A stretch of DNA of 64,000 bases, from positions 48,514-112,513 of the forward strand of contig NZ_AUAN01000007.1 in the NCBI RefSeq assembly GCF_000428745.1. The letters run 5' to 3'. Below the pieces are notes generated by a model that had not been told where the DNA came from, made no database searches, and worked only from the letters and a program-made list of their open reading frames with translations. Made by a program: the position numbers and the translations under genes. This stretch comes from Veillonella magna DSM 19857. Its GTDB lineage: Bacteria > Bacillota > Negativicutes > Veillonellales > Veillonellaceae. Shown here in pieces: positions 27,089 to 35,781 of the stretch. How positions within the stretch are numbered: the first letter of the stretch is position 1; every line of letters begins with the position of its first letter.

Positions 27089-28237
27089 TTACAAGTTCCT
27101 ATCATGCAATAAGCGATTCATCCGAAACTCTTCCACTATGTCCATAAATGCTTTTTCATGGATAGGATTTTGTTTCATCCCAAACAGATGGCTTTCACAA
27201 TGACAATCGCTACAGCCAAAGCCCGGCACCCGCCAATCGGCTACGCCTTTTACAGCTTCTGCCAAGGGACACTCCAAATCGGCCGATGTACGCACCGGTA
27301 CCGCAGCAATCATCTCGCAATGGCCACGGAAATAATCAAGGTGCCAGTGCATTTTCTTTCGCTTTCGTTTATGCCGTTCAATGCGCTTCGTCAAATTTGC
27401 TTTCGCCGAGCCGACGTACAAATAATAGCCTGCCCCAAAATGCATACAACCTTTGCTGCCAATGACAATATCCTTCGCTTCCGGTAGCCGCATAATCATA
27501 ATATAATCACCCGCATCATGTACTTCCGCCGCCAATATATCCTCCGGATACTTACAAATCCGCACCACCTCCGGCATGGTAAAATCGGCGGTCCAGCGCA
27601 ATGACACAGCCTTCCAATCCAAAGCGGGGGCTACACTGCGGAATGTTTCCGCAAACGCCAGGTCGGTATGATAATCCGGCAAAAACCACTGCGCCCGATC
27701 CCATTGCACTAGGAAAAGTACACCTGCTCGATACCCGTCCTTACGCAATGCTGCCAAGTGCAGTAAATGCTTGCGTCCGCGTTCGGTAATCGCATCGGGA
27801 AACATCGCCCCATCGCGACTAAACAGCGTGCAAGATTTTACTTCCAATACGAAGTGATCCCCCGCCTCGTTGATCAATAACAAGTCAAAACGGCTGTCAC
27901 CGACAGTATACTCGCGACGTTCCACGCGCCATTCTTCCCAGCCGGGAATTTGCTTTTCATTGATCAGATATTCTGCGACATCATTACTGTAATTTGTATC
28001 CAACATAATGGGGACTCCATCGCGCTCAATACCGATAACGCGATACGCTGTCTTAGCACCCGGTTTTTCGTGCGGCACCACATACATGCCCACGCCCTTA
28101 TAAAGAAGCTCCCACATCCGTCCCGGATTGGGTAAATGTGCAGCTACCTCATTACCGTTTAAGTCAATATATACAACAAATCGATTCGGCCTGCGCAAAA
28201 AAGTGCCGCGCAACACCGTATCATATAAAACCTTCAT
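27089..28237 (-). CDS. sfsA: SfsA nuclease-like domain fused to DUF123 (GIY-YIG-like) domain
   Basis: 382 residues in two parts. Residues 1 to about 225 are SfsA: HLPNPGRMWELL, MLDTNYSND, RFDLLLI and VLEVKSCTL-F, the last a PD-(D/E)xK-like core. Residues about 230-365 are a DUF123 domain (GDYIMIMRLPEA, GCMHFGAGYYLYVGSAKANL, HWHLDYF, CPLAEAV, CSDCHCESHLF) with a conserved Cys/His set. Standalone SfsA is about 235 residues. Both domains are linked to nucleic acid processing, and the old maltose-regulation role of SfsA is doubtful. Single gene downstream of gyrA's promoter region. Confidence 0.88.
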   Translation of the reverse strand: MKVLYDTVLRGTFLRRPNRFVVYIDLNGNEVAAHLPNPGRMWELLYKGVGMYVVPHEKPGAKTAYRVIGIERDGVPIMLDTNYSNDVAEYLINEKQIPGWEEWRVERREYTVGDSRFDLLLINEAGDHFVLEVKSCTLFSRDGAMFPDAITERGRKHLLHLAALRKDGYRAGVLFLVQWDRAQWFLPDYHTDLAFAETFRSVAPALDWKAVSLRWTADFTMPEVVRICKYPEDILAAEVHDAGDYIMIMRLPEAKDIVIGSKGCMHFGAGYYLYVGSAKANLTKRIERHKRKRKKMHWHLDYFRGHCEMIAAVPVRTSADLECPLAEAVKGVADWRVPGFGCSDCHCESHLFGMKQNPIHEKAFMDIVEEFRMNRLLHDRNL

Positions 28238-28289
28238 ACATCCCCATCCTTCTCACATATAATTCTATAGGTCCTTACGAGCTATGCAT

Positions 28290-28619
28290 TCAAAAGAATT
28301 CACCGTTATCACAATAATTCTTTCCCTCCATAGGGAAGAAAATAATACAGCAATCCTTATTTCCGTTTGCTTCCTTTAACAGCTTTGTTAAAAAGGTAGC
28401 CACGTTCCGCTTTATTTCCTCCGGGCGTTCGAACCAATACACTTCGGCAAATGTATATCCATCTACAATAGCCCCGTCAAAAATATATTCCGTAGCTTGG
28501 TGCTCAATGGTCACCCAATCACGCGGGCAATCCACAATGGATGAAATACCGTCCACAATATCCTTACTCCGTGCGATAACAGCAGCCTTATCAATTCCTC
28601 GTATTTTTAAATGCGGCAT
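28290..28619 (-). CDS. DUF1904 family protein
   Basis: 109 residues from an ATG preceded by AAGGAGG at 6 bases. The N terminus (MPHLKIRGIDKAAV) and EVYWFERPEEIKRNVATFLT match DUF1904, a tautomerase-superfamily-like fold. The N-terminal Pro after Met is present, as in 4-oxalocrotonate tautomerases. The activity is untested. It lies 52 bp upstream of sfsA and may share its transcript. Confidence 0.75.
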   Translation of the reverse strand: MPHLKIRGIDKAAVIARSKDIVDGISSIVDCPRDWVTIEHQATEYIFDGAIVDGYTFAEVYWFERPEEIKRNVATFLTKLLKEANGNKDCCIIFFPMEGKNYCDNGEFF

Positions 28620-28765
28620 AGTGTCCTCCTTAGTAACCATCAATAATATATATTTATTATACAAGCATCGATGCCTGACTGAATAGTCGCTATTTCTCGT
28701 CACATCCGTCCATGCATCAACATCGTCAATATAATTCCTAGTCAAATCCAGGTATTTAGTATAAG

Positions 28766-28826
28766 ATGTAGCTATAGCTACATACATTGTTTGCAATCAT
28801 ACCGTATACTTGTATCATACGATACA
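28766..28826 (+). promoter_or_regulatory. two palindromes before the sulfite-reductase-like operon
   Basis: A perfect 18-bp palindrome ATGTAGCTATAGCTACAT (28766-28783) and TGTATC-ATAC-GATACA (28811-28826). They lie in a 302-base gene-free gap. A TATAAT-like box follows at about 28848. They are plausible operators; the regulator is unknown. Confidence 0.4.
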
Positions 28827-28921
28827 CCCTCGGCGGTGTGAAACTATAATAATCCATATACCAAATAAAATATAATCTGTAATGTACCTAAACCGTACCC
28901 AAGAGAAAGGATGTAATACAT

Positions 28922-29881
28922 ATGGCTCAAGTAGCAGGTAACCTTCAACGCATTCGCAACGGTCAGCGCCGTTATGCTATCACTCCGCGCATTCCCGCCG
29001 GATTTATTCAACCACAAACATTGCAAAAATTCATTGATGTGGCCAACACTTTCCACGCTACATTAAAAATTACCGGCGCTCAGCGTATCATGATTACCAA
29101 TTTAAAAGCAGAGGATGTAGACAAAGCCTGGGAAATGTTAGGCATGCAACCGGCACATTCCGTATCCAATCGCGTACGCAGCGTAAAAATTTGTCCGGGT
29201 ACCACATTCTGCAAACGTGCTAAACAGGACAGCGTTCATCTCGGTATGCAACTGGAACAAAAATATATTTCCAAAGAAATGCCGTCTAAAATGAAGTTCG
29301 GTATTTCCGGTTGCCCGAATTCCTGCGCCGAATCCATTACCAAGGATATCGGTATTATCGGCACCGAGCAAGGTTGGCAAGTATATGCCGGCGGCAGTGC
29401 CGGTGCACATCCGCGCTTTGCCGATCTTATTGCCGAAGTAACGACGGAACAGGAAGTACTTGACCTCGTTGACCGCATGGTCGCATACTATAAAGAAAAC
29501 GCACATATCGAACGCATGGGTGCCTTCATCGATCGCATCGGTCTTGCCACCTTCAAAGAAGCTGTCCTCGGCGATGACTATGTTCCGTCTACCGAAGATA
29601 CCGCAGCGGCTCCGGCAGAACCGGTAGTTAATTTACCGGGCATGGCCAACGAAAAAGGTGCGATGCCGCTCGAAGCAGGCGAACCGATTACCGCCGATTC
29701 CATCGTGCGCGATATTATCGAAGCCTATCCGGAAACGATTCCTGCTTTGCAGGCTATCGGTATGGGGTGTCTCGGTTGTCCGTCGTCCACAGCCGAACCG
29801 CTATGGCAGGCTGCCGATATTCACGGCTTTGATGTTAATGAATTAGTAGAACGTTTGGAAACTATTCGTAAAGGAGCATAA
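28922..29881 (+). CDS. siroheme/4Fe-4S sulfite-nitrite reductase-like protein with C-terminal DUF1858
   Basis: 319 residues. The N-terminal part is the ferredoxin-like nitrite/sulfite reductase half-domain (RIPAGFIQPQTLQKFIDVAN, KITGAQRIMITNL). The cluster-binding part has C-x5-C (CPGTTFC) and C-x3-C (GCPNSC) near 105-145, so [4Fe-4S] and possibly siroheme can bind. A DUF1858 disulfide domain (ITADSIVRDIIEAYPETIPA, MGCLGCPSS) ends the protein. At about half the length of assimilatory reductases it resembles small Fsr/AsrC-like proteins. The physiological substrate is unknown. First gene of a three-gene run; stop and next start are 3 bp apart. Confidence 0.85.
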   Translation: MAQVAGNLQRIRNGQRRYAITPRIPAGFIQPQTLQKFIDVANTFHATLKITGAQRIMITNLKAEDVDKAWEMLGMQPAHSVSNRVRSVKICPGTTFCKRAKQDSVHLGMQLEQKYISKEMPSKMKFGISGCPNSCAESITKDIGIIGTEQGWQVYAGGSAGAHPRFADLIAEVTTEQEVLDLVDRMVAYYKENAHIERMGAFIDRIGLATFKEAVLGDDYVPSTEDTAAAPAEPVVNLPGMANEKGAMPLEAGEPITADSIVRDIIEAYPETIPALQAIGMGCLGCPSSTAEPLWQAADIHGFDVNELVERLETIRKGA

Positions 29882-29884
29882 TAC

Positions 29885-30556
29885 ATGTCAGCATTTCTCG
29901 GTCACATTCACTTTTGGTTGTATAAAAAAATTCAACTTATCAATGAGAGAGAACAGTTAATTTTAAAGGAAGCGGAAAAATCCTTAGATGATCTCGCTAC
30001 CGAATTGCACGACACTGCTGTTTCTATGTACGGCGAACCGATTCCGGCAGACCGTAATCTGCAGATGATTATCGACCACAGCAATATTCACGGTTGGCTT
30101 CAGAACCAAATTGAAGTGACCTCTGTACGAGAAGCGACATTTATAAAAGACTTACTCGACTGCGGCGGCGATATGGCTACCGATGCAATTCTCACTGCCT
30201 TTGTCACCCAAGGCACAGCATGCGGTACCTTGGCAAAAGAAAAGCTAGGTGATGTCCAGCATACTCCGCAGGAAGTATATCAGGCTATGCAAGATTATTA
30301 TTTAAACGGCATGCCTTGCGACGGCGGTGATACTATCATCAGCGAAAGCGATAGCGAATACATTTGGGCCGGCACACATCAGAATCAGCGCGAACACTGG
30401 AAAAAAGCCGGTGTTAGCGAAGTATTTATGGCTGCTGCATATCAGGCTTGGTTCCGCGCTTTCGTAGCCGCCGCTGCACCGTATTTACAATTTGATGTTA
30501 TCTTAGAAGAAAATAATGCGCCACTCTATCGTATTAGCAAAACAGTGGCCAATTAA
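29885..30556 (+). CDS. uncharacterised protein in reductase operon
   Basis: 223 residues, start after AAAGGAGCA. No family is recognised. It is soluble, mostly helical and acidic, with no signal peptide. Cysteines are at CGGD, TACGT and MPCDGGDTI; the last stretch (near 140) could bind a metal or cluster. It sits between the sulfite-reductase-like gene and a cupin, suggesting a shared redox or sulfur role, which is inference. Confidence 0.7.
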   Translation: MSAFLGHIHFWLYKKIQLINEREQLILKEAEKSLDDLATELHDTAVSMYGEPIPADRNLQMIIDHSNIHGWLQNQIEVTSVREATFIKDLLDCGGDMATDAILTAFVTQGTACGTLAKEKLGDVQHTPQEVYQAMQDYYLNGMPCDGGDTIISESDSEYIWAGTHQNQREHWKKAGVSEVFMAAAYQAWFRAFVAAAAPYLQFDVILEENNAPLYRISKTVAN

Positions 30557-30571
30557 TAAGGAGGAATTTCC

Positions 30572-30856
30572 ATGGCAGCAGGTATTGTTAAACAGGATCC
30601 GGGCCTTCTCTTTGAAGGTACTAATTTTACCATCGTAAAGAAAGCCGGTAAGGCCGGTGATGTGGTGGGCAATCACAATCATCCGGAAGCCAATATTATT
30701 TTCACCGTCGTTCAAGGCAAAGTTAAGGTCTTATTAAATCAAAGCGAGGAACACATTCTCACACCAGGCAAAGTTCTTAATTTTGACGGCGACAATCACA
30801 TCCAAGCCACCTTCATTACCGATGGAGCATTCGTAGTAAATTTGATGAAAAAATAA
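30572..30856 (+). CDS. small cupin-domain protein
   Basis: 94 residues, start after AAGGAGG. A single cupin: metal motif 1 is GNHNHPEANIIFTVVQGKV and motif 2 is reduced (PGKVLNFDGDNHIQATF). Such small cupins bind a metal or small ligand as dimers. Third gene of the operon, ending at a strong hairpin. The role is unknown. Confidence 0.85.
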   Translation: MAAGIVKQDPGLLFEGTNFTIVKKAGKAGDVVGNHNHPEANIIFTVVQGKVKVLLNQSEEHILTPGKVLNFDGDNHIQATFITDGAFVVNLMKK

Positions 30857-30896
30857 TTTATCTCAATATATAAATCTATAAATTATATCAACATAT

Positions 30897-30968
30897 AAAA
30901 GGGAACAGATATAGGCATTGAACATCAAGTCGTATACATGACATTCAGCCTCTATCTGTTCCTTTTTT
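30897..30968 (+). terminator. terminator of reductase-cupin operon
   Basis: A long stem (AAAAGGGAACAGATATAGGC with GCCTCTATCTGTTCCTTTT), about 31-base loop, ending in TTTTTT. Confidence 0.8.
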
Positions 30969-31104
30969 ATTATGAATAGCCATTCTTATCAGCTCATGAA
31001 TACCCCTCTTTTATCAGTAGCAGAGCGCACCTCGCAGCCATCATAGGAATTATTTCCACAATGGTTCTTGGTCTATATCTATTCATTTTACTATAAGAAA
31101 TTAT

Positions 31105-31330
31105 CTCCTGTTACCAACAATGGAGCATCATCAATGACTACAACTTGCTCATACCATTATTCAAACTGTATCTCAAGCTTGTATTTTAATTCGCCATACG
31201 AAACAAATTTGTTGCGTCTATTATAATAGGATGTTAAATTATTTCTTCCAACAGTTTCATTACCATCAATACATATATCAGAAAAATTTTTTATAATAAT
31301 CAAGCTATGAAGCGCCTGTTACAACTAACT
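31105..31330 (-). pseudogene. decayed TnpB (IS200/IS605 OrfB) relic
   Basis: Minus-strand translation of this AT-rich gap gives SDICIDGNETVGRNNL, then YGELKYKLEIQFE-stop-WYEQVVVIDDAP. This resembles the TnpB stretch IEDLNV-x-GM...F-x-x-LEYKAEWYG-x-x-VVVID. In-frame stops and loss of the zinc-finger and catalytic ends show it is dead. The rest of 30969-31458 has no gene I can support. Confidence 0.45.
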
Positions 31331-31458
31331 ATTTAACAGCTAATTCACAACCATACGAATCACAGTAACTACTGCACTGAGAATAAACTATGATAACTCA
31401 TTTCTCCAAGAATTGTTCTCTCGTAATACGTACTGCCTATCAGAAGAATTCGGATAGT

Positions 31459-31544
31459 AAAAAAGACATCCTCTATTGAACTAAACCCCTTTCGTCAGAT
31501 TTTGTCCAACAAAAGGGGTTCACTTCATATGGAATGTCTTTTTT
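31459..31544 (-). terminator. ompH terminator
   Basis: The outer stem AAAAAAGACAT/ATGTCTTTTTT encloses an inner stem AACCCCTTT/AAAAGGGGTT. It lies right after the ompH stop on the minus strand, with a T run. Confidence 0.7.
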
Positions 31545-31553
31545 ATTTGCTGA

Positions 31554-32009
31554 TTATTTTTTCAACAAAGCAACAACGTCCTGCGTTACGTCAACGCCCT
31601 GGCTATCCGGTTCAGTGGATACAACCATGCGCGGATCAGCTACGATAAGCGGCAAGTTTTTCTGTGCACGAACGGTATCGATTTTTGCCTGAATATCTTT
31701 TTCCATCGGGGCTACGATTTTTTCGATAGCTGCATTTGCTTTCTTAGCTACCGGTACATAGCTCTTATCATATTCAGCCTGTTTAGCAGCGTCATCTTTT
31801 AAGCCCTGAATTTTCTGAGCGATTTTCTGAAGCTGCGGCTGGTATTCAGCATTTACCTTTTCAACTTGCATGTTGATTGCACCGTATCCCGGGTACGCAT
31901 TGTATACCTGACTCATATTAATAACACCGATATTAGCGGCGCTGGCCATAGCTCCCACACCAACGGTGCCAAGCACTGCTAAGGTTGCGATCTTCTTCTT
32001 CAAATTCAT
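31554..32009 (-). CDS. periplasmic OmpH/Skp-like chaperone
   Basis: 151 residues. The signal peptide (MNLKKKIATLAVLGTVGVGA) is followed by the Skp/OmpH core: IGVINMSQVYNAYPGYGAIN, a helical arm rich in Lys/Gln/Ala (about 50-115) and NLPLIVADPRMVVSTEP. Skp trimers hold unfolded outer-membrane proteins in the periplasm, which fits a diderm Firmicute with a YadA-type adhesin. The start follows AAGGAGG. Single gene. Confidence 0.85.
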   Translation of the reverse strand: MNLKKKIATLAVLGTVGVGAMASAANIGVINMSQVYNAYPGYGAINMQVEKVNAEYQPQLQKIAQKIQGLKDDAAKQAEYDKSYVPVAKKANAAIEKIVAPMEKDIQAKIDTVRAQKNLPLIVADPRMVVSTEPDSQGVDVTQDVVALLKK

Positions 32010-32213
32010 TTCCCTAGACCCTCCTTAAAATATGTGTAGTAAAATATGTCTCAATTATAGCAAAAATACGTGTACACGGCAATACATCACGCCCTAGGTG
32101 GAATATATCGCCTCTGCTTTCACTGTCTATATCATAATAGATAATAGTGAATTACAGATGAATACACGTAATTTCGCTATACATATATGTATTTGTATAT
32201 GGTCATGCCATTT

Positions 32214-32570
32214 TTATTTGGCATCTTCATCGTTAATGTAGATGTATTTATCTTTCTTTAACTTGGAAATAATTTCCGGCACCATGCCGATTAAGCGATC
32301 GAAGCCGCTGTAATTAGCAGACCCTTTAATGTTGAACAATTCAACGCGTTCGCCTTTAATAACCAATACAGCCGATGGTTCCATTTTAGCTCCGCCGCCA
32401 CCGGCCGGTCCGCCGGCACCCAGTCCGAGCACTACATCAACGAACGGCACCAAGGTGGCATCGCCGATTTGAATCGCTTCGCCTACTACGGTTTCTACTT
32501 TGATCATGTGTTTGAATTGTTCAAAAATCGCCTCTAAATTAGCCTTGTTAAAGGTGTTTTTTGTTTCCAT
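32214..32570 (-). CDS. ytfJ: GerW/YtfJ family protein
   Basis: 118 residues. The ATG at 32570 is 8 bases after GGAGG. The family core is clear: VVGEAIQIGDATLVPFVDVV, the Gly-rich LGLGAGGPAGGGG, then EPSAVLVIKGERVELFNI. In Bacillus GerW acts in spore germination, but the family is widespread in non-sporulating bacteria. It is followed upstream on the same strand by a DUF2953 gene, the usual ytfJ-ytfI arrangement. Confidence 0.92.
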   Translation of the reverse strand: METKNTFNKANLEAIFEQFKHMIKVETVVGEAIQIGDATLVPFVDVVLGLGAGGPAGGGGAKMEPSAVLVIKGERVELFNIKGSANYSGFDRLIGMVPEIISKLKKDKYIYINDEDAK

Positions 32571-32656
32571 TATACGTTCCTCCAATCGCCGACTCTCTCT
32601 GAGTCGTCCTTACCTACATTAGGTCTTCGCTTTTTCTGCCCACGTAAGGCATATGG

Positions 32657-33562
32657 TTATTTTTTATGTGTCTTCTTGTAGTGTCTTGCAAATTTCAGTG
32701 CATCCATCAGGAAGCTGCGCACCGGCTTAGCCAGCACAAATAAGGTGCCGTACCAAGCAAACACGCCGGGATACATACGCCCCTTCACATCCAGACTGCC
32801 CAGGCATACGTTGTTGGAATAATCCAACTCCACTTCCTTTGTACCTTCCGGCCATAACGAATAGATGGTGGCTGCAGCAATGCCCATATCAAACGGATTC
32901 CCGTTACCAAAACGACCTTCCAATCGTACATGTCCCGGCAACGAATGATGATAGCATCGCTTGATAAACAAAAGAAGCGTTTCGTACAGCGCTACATTCT
33001 TGACATGTGGCATGAACCAACGCTTGTCAAAACCGTCATCCGCCTGTTTGCCTTCTGCCGTCTTCGACGCATCTTCTTCGACCCGTTCGGACTGCGCAGC
33101 CGTTTCGGCAGCTGCTCGCTTCGGCGCATCCAACGGTGTGCCATCCTTGTCAAAGCGCACACGTTCCGCCGGCTTTGCCGCCTCAACAGGCTTTGATGCC
33201 GTCTGCTGCACCTTAGCATCTGCCGTCGTATTAGCATCTTTCTCCGATTTTGCTTCATCCATTATGTCATCGGAGAAACCATCCGCCGTTTCCTCCTGTA
33301 CACGTCGCGACAGCCATTCTTCATAATCGCGGGTAGCCCCCAACTTGGCTTGTCGTAAAATGTATACTTCCTTAAAGAACGGCTTGCCCGACTCATATGC
33401 AAAGTGAATGCGGAACACACGTCCCAACCACTGTACCTTCAACGCCGCCCGATACGGTTTGCGTGAGGACAGTTCCACCGAATATGTAATCGGACTGAAC
33501 AAAATCCCTACAATCAGAATCAAAATAACCAGCAGCACGATGGCTATACCGGTCACATGCAC
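32657..33562 (-). CDS. DUF2953 family membrane protein
   Basis: About 301 residues. An N-terminal transmembrane helix (IAIVLLVILILIVGILF) is followed by SPITYSVELSS, the DUF2953 start. A variable Ala/Glu/Lys-rich insert spans about 110-175. The conserved end is RLEGRFGNGNPFDMGIAAAT, with VKGRMYPGVFAWYGTLFVLA. GTG codons are stacked at the start; the one at 33562 is spaced best from GGAGG. It pairs with the GerW-like gene 86 bp downstream. Confidence 0.8.
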   Translation of the reverse strand: MHVTGIAIVLLVILILIVGILFSPITYSVELSSRKPYRAALKVQWLGRVFRIHFAYESGKPFFKEVYILRQAKLGATRDYEEWLSRRVQEETADGFSDDIMDEAKSEKDANTTADAKVQQTASKPVEAAKPAERVRFDKDGTPLDAPKRAAAETAAQSERVEEDASKTAEGKQADDGFDKRWFMPHVKNVALYETLLLFIKRCYHHSLPGHVRLEGRFGNGNPFDMGIAAATIYSLWPEGTKEVELDYSNNVCLGSLDVKGRMYPGVFAWYGTLFVLAKPVRSFLMDALKFARHYKKTHKK

Positions 33563-33646
33563 CACCTACCTCCGATTTCTGTAACCCATCACAATACCTA
33601 TTCATCTCATTTGTATGTAATTCGCCGCTTGTGCAACAAATTCCTT

Positions 33647-34228
33647 CTAATTTTCTATGCCCAAACGTGCGGTAACGCCTTTTGTGTAATAATGCTTACA
33701 CTCCTTCATTTCCGTAACAAGATCCGCTGCCTCCATAAGCCAATCCGGTGCTCCGCGTCCCGTAAAGACAAGCTCCGTTCGAGGATTACGCGCTGCCAAT
33801 AACCGTTCCGTCGCTTCTCGATCGATAAGTCCGAAAAACAGCGCCATGTTGTATTCATCCAACACGATAAGATCGTAATCGCCGGAAGCTACTGCTGCCA
33901 GGGCCCGTTCGAAGCCTTTGCGAATCAATGCCACATAGGAAGCCGGCGGCTGTCCTTTAGGGAATACCACCACATCATCACCCCATTTAGCCAGTTCCTC
34001 GTCCGACTTCATTCCTTCGGGAATGATGAAAAACGGTTTGCCTACCGTTTCCACCGTAAGGTGTTCTAACTTGGGAAGCACAGCATGTTCACTATATACC
34101 TTGGATTTCATAAATTGGAGAAACAATACATCGAGTCCGGCCCCGATAGCACGAATAGCCAAACCGATAGCCGCCGTCGTCTTACCTTTGCCGTCTCCGG
34201 TGTAAACCTGTACATACGTATCTTTCAT
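33647..34228 (-). CDS. cobA: cob(I)alamin adenosyltransferase (CobA/BtuR type)
   Basis: 193 residues; the ATG follows AAGGAGG. It makes adenosylcobalamin from cob(I)alamin and ATP. The P-loop is GDGKGKTTAAIG near residue 11; other family parts are FLQFMKSK, DLIVLDEYNMAL and VTEMKECKHYYTKGVTARLG. Negativicutes use adenosylcobalamin in methylmalonyl-CoA mutase, and this window also holds B12-dependent metH. No cobalamin riboswitch was seen upstream. Confidence 0.95.
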   Translation of the reverse strand: MKDTYVQVYTGDGKGKTTAAIGLAIRAIGAGLDVLFLQFMKSKVYSEHAVLPKLEHLTVETVGKPFFIIPEGMKSDEELAKWGDDVVVFPKGQPPASYVALIRKGFERALAAVASGDYDLIVLDEYNMALFFGLIDREATERLLAARNPRTELVFTGRGAPDWLMEAADLVTEMKECKHYYTKGVTARLGIEN

Positions 34229-34371
34229 AGGAGCCTCCTTTCCACGCTTGGTATACACCCCTATTCTATCACACTTAGCATAACATGAACATGAAAATCA
34301 CAGATAAAATCGCCGTCTTTTCATTTTTTGCAAACCGATGCGCTATCATGCATAAAATGCTTTCTTTAAAA

Positions 34372-35313
34372 CTACCTGACACCGGCGTGCCTACCTTCAT
34401 CCGGCCAAGGTACGTTTCGCATAGAATGATTTTCTAACCAGCGAAGCAAAAAATCGCGAAATACCTGCGCCGCTGCCGTTAGAGGGCTATGAAGGCGGCG
34501 TACCAAATAAATCCATTGACCGTCGCTACCATTTTCGCCAAAGGGCCGCACCACAATTTGCGGTGACGAATATAAAAAAGCGCTGTAATCATAGCCAACC
34601 GCAATAGCACCGGTGCGTTCCACCAACTCGGTAATAAGTCTTTCATCAGATATCTCTGCCAATATATCTACCTTGTAACCGGCGAGAAAAACGCCGTTAT
34701 CCATATGCCGCCGAAAACACGCATAGGCCCGTCCTTTCCCAATCATTAGGCGCCCGTCCAAATCCCGATAGGTTATGGCCGGCATTGCTGCCAAAGAATC
34801 TTCGCGGCGCAGCCGCACTGCATAGCGTGAATAAAACAGTTCGTCACTGACAAACGTCTCCTCCGTCACCGGTCCCGGTACAATAGCAAAATCGCAACTT
34901 TCCGTCGCCAGGGTTTGTAAAGCCTTCTCATCTGTTGTATCCACTACGCTTAACGTAATATCAGGATGGGCTTCACGAAAAGCCGTAATAAATGCTGTCC
35001 CCAGATAGGTCATTATATGATCCATTGATGCTATGGTGACTACCCGGCAGGCATCGCTTGCTAAAGAGCGCATCCGGGCAATATGTTGATATTCTTCGGC
35101 AATGCGATTTACATGAGGTAGCAGTGCATTCGCATATGGCGTAGGAATCAATCCTTGCGACGTACGTTGAAACAAGGCTTCTCCCAATTCTTCTTCCAAA
35201 GAGCGAATCATCTTACTCACACCTTGTCGCGACACATGCAATTCATCCGCTGCTCTCTGTACATTGCGATGACGGTATACAGTCATAAAATATTCAATTT
35301 GTTTTTGATTCAT
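34372..35313 (-). CDS. LysR family transcriptional regulator
   Basis: 313 residues. Winged helix-turn-helix at the N terminus (IEYFMTVYRHRNVQRAADEL, HVSRQGVSKMIRSLEEELGE, LFQRTSQGLIPT), then a periplasmic-binding-protein-like effector domain (from about residue 90). The ATG follows AAAGGAG. It diverges from an MBL-fold hydrolase gene across a 468-base gap, so that gene is the first candidate target. The inducer is unknown. Confidence 0.93.
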   Translation of the reverse strand: MNQKQIEYFMTVYRHRNVQRAADELHVSRQGVSKMIRSLEEELGEALFQRTSQGLIPTPYANALLPHVNRIAEEYQHIARMRSLASDACRVVTIASMDHIMTYLGTAFITAFREAHPDITLSVVDTTDEKALQTLATESCDFAIVPGPVTEETFVSDELFYSRYAVRLRREDSLAAMPAITYRDLDGRLMIGKGRAYACFRRHMDNGVFLAGYKVDILAEISDERLITELVERTGAIAVGYDYSAFLYSSPQIVVRPFGENGSDGQWIYLVRRLHSPLTAAAQVFRDFLLRWLENHSMRNVPWPDEGRHAGVR

Positions 35314-35781
35314 ACAAACTCCTTTCTCATTTTCTCACAATATGTCCACCCTCAAAATACGTCACCAATTTTCCATTCTCATTACTCTAAATTTTCTACA
35401 AATTCCTTTCTCAATAAAGCCTTCTCTGTTTTTAAATCCCCCGGATCTGGTTGTCGTGTAATTTCTATTACAATCGTATAGCCATTTCCTTTATTCGTAT
35501 TTTGCAACACATGATTTATAAATTAAATTGATAGTTTCATTGTACCCCAACCAATCACCAAGACGCAACTTTTTAGTTGCGATTATTCATTTTTAGTTTC
35601 TTGTGGATGAATAAATATATAAATATACTAAAAATATGATCGATGTGGTTACGTGCAACAGAAGGGCTAATTTCTTGGCAAAAAGTACTCGTCCAAAATA
35701 TTGCTACCACATCCTCAAAAATGTAAAAAGATGAGGAAAGAACAGATACTATTTTCTATAACAACACGCGAGGTGACTACT
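35314..35781. other. LysR/MBL intergenic region
   Basis: No confident gene. It holds an inverted repeat CGCAACT-TTTT-AGTTGCG (35564-35581), a possible LysR site or small hairpin. A 40-codon minus-strand frame (stop at 35382) has protein-like residues (GYTIVIEITRQPDPGDLKTE) and may be a gene remnant. The DNA near 35590-35640 is AT-rich and promoter-like. Confidence 0.35.
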
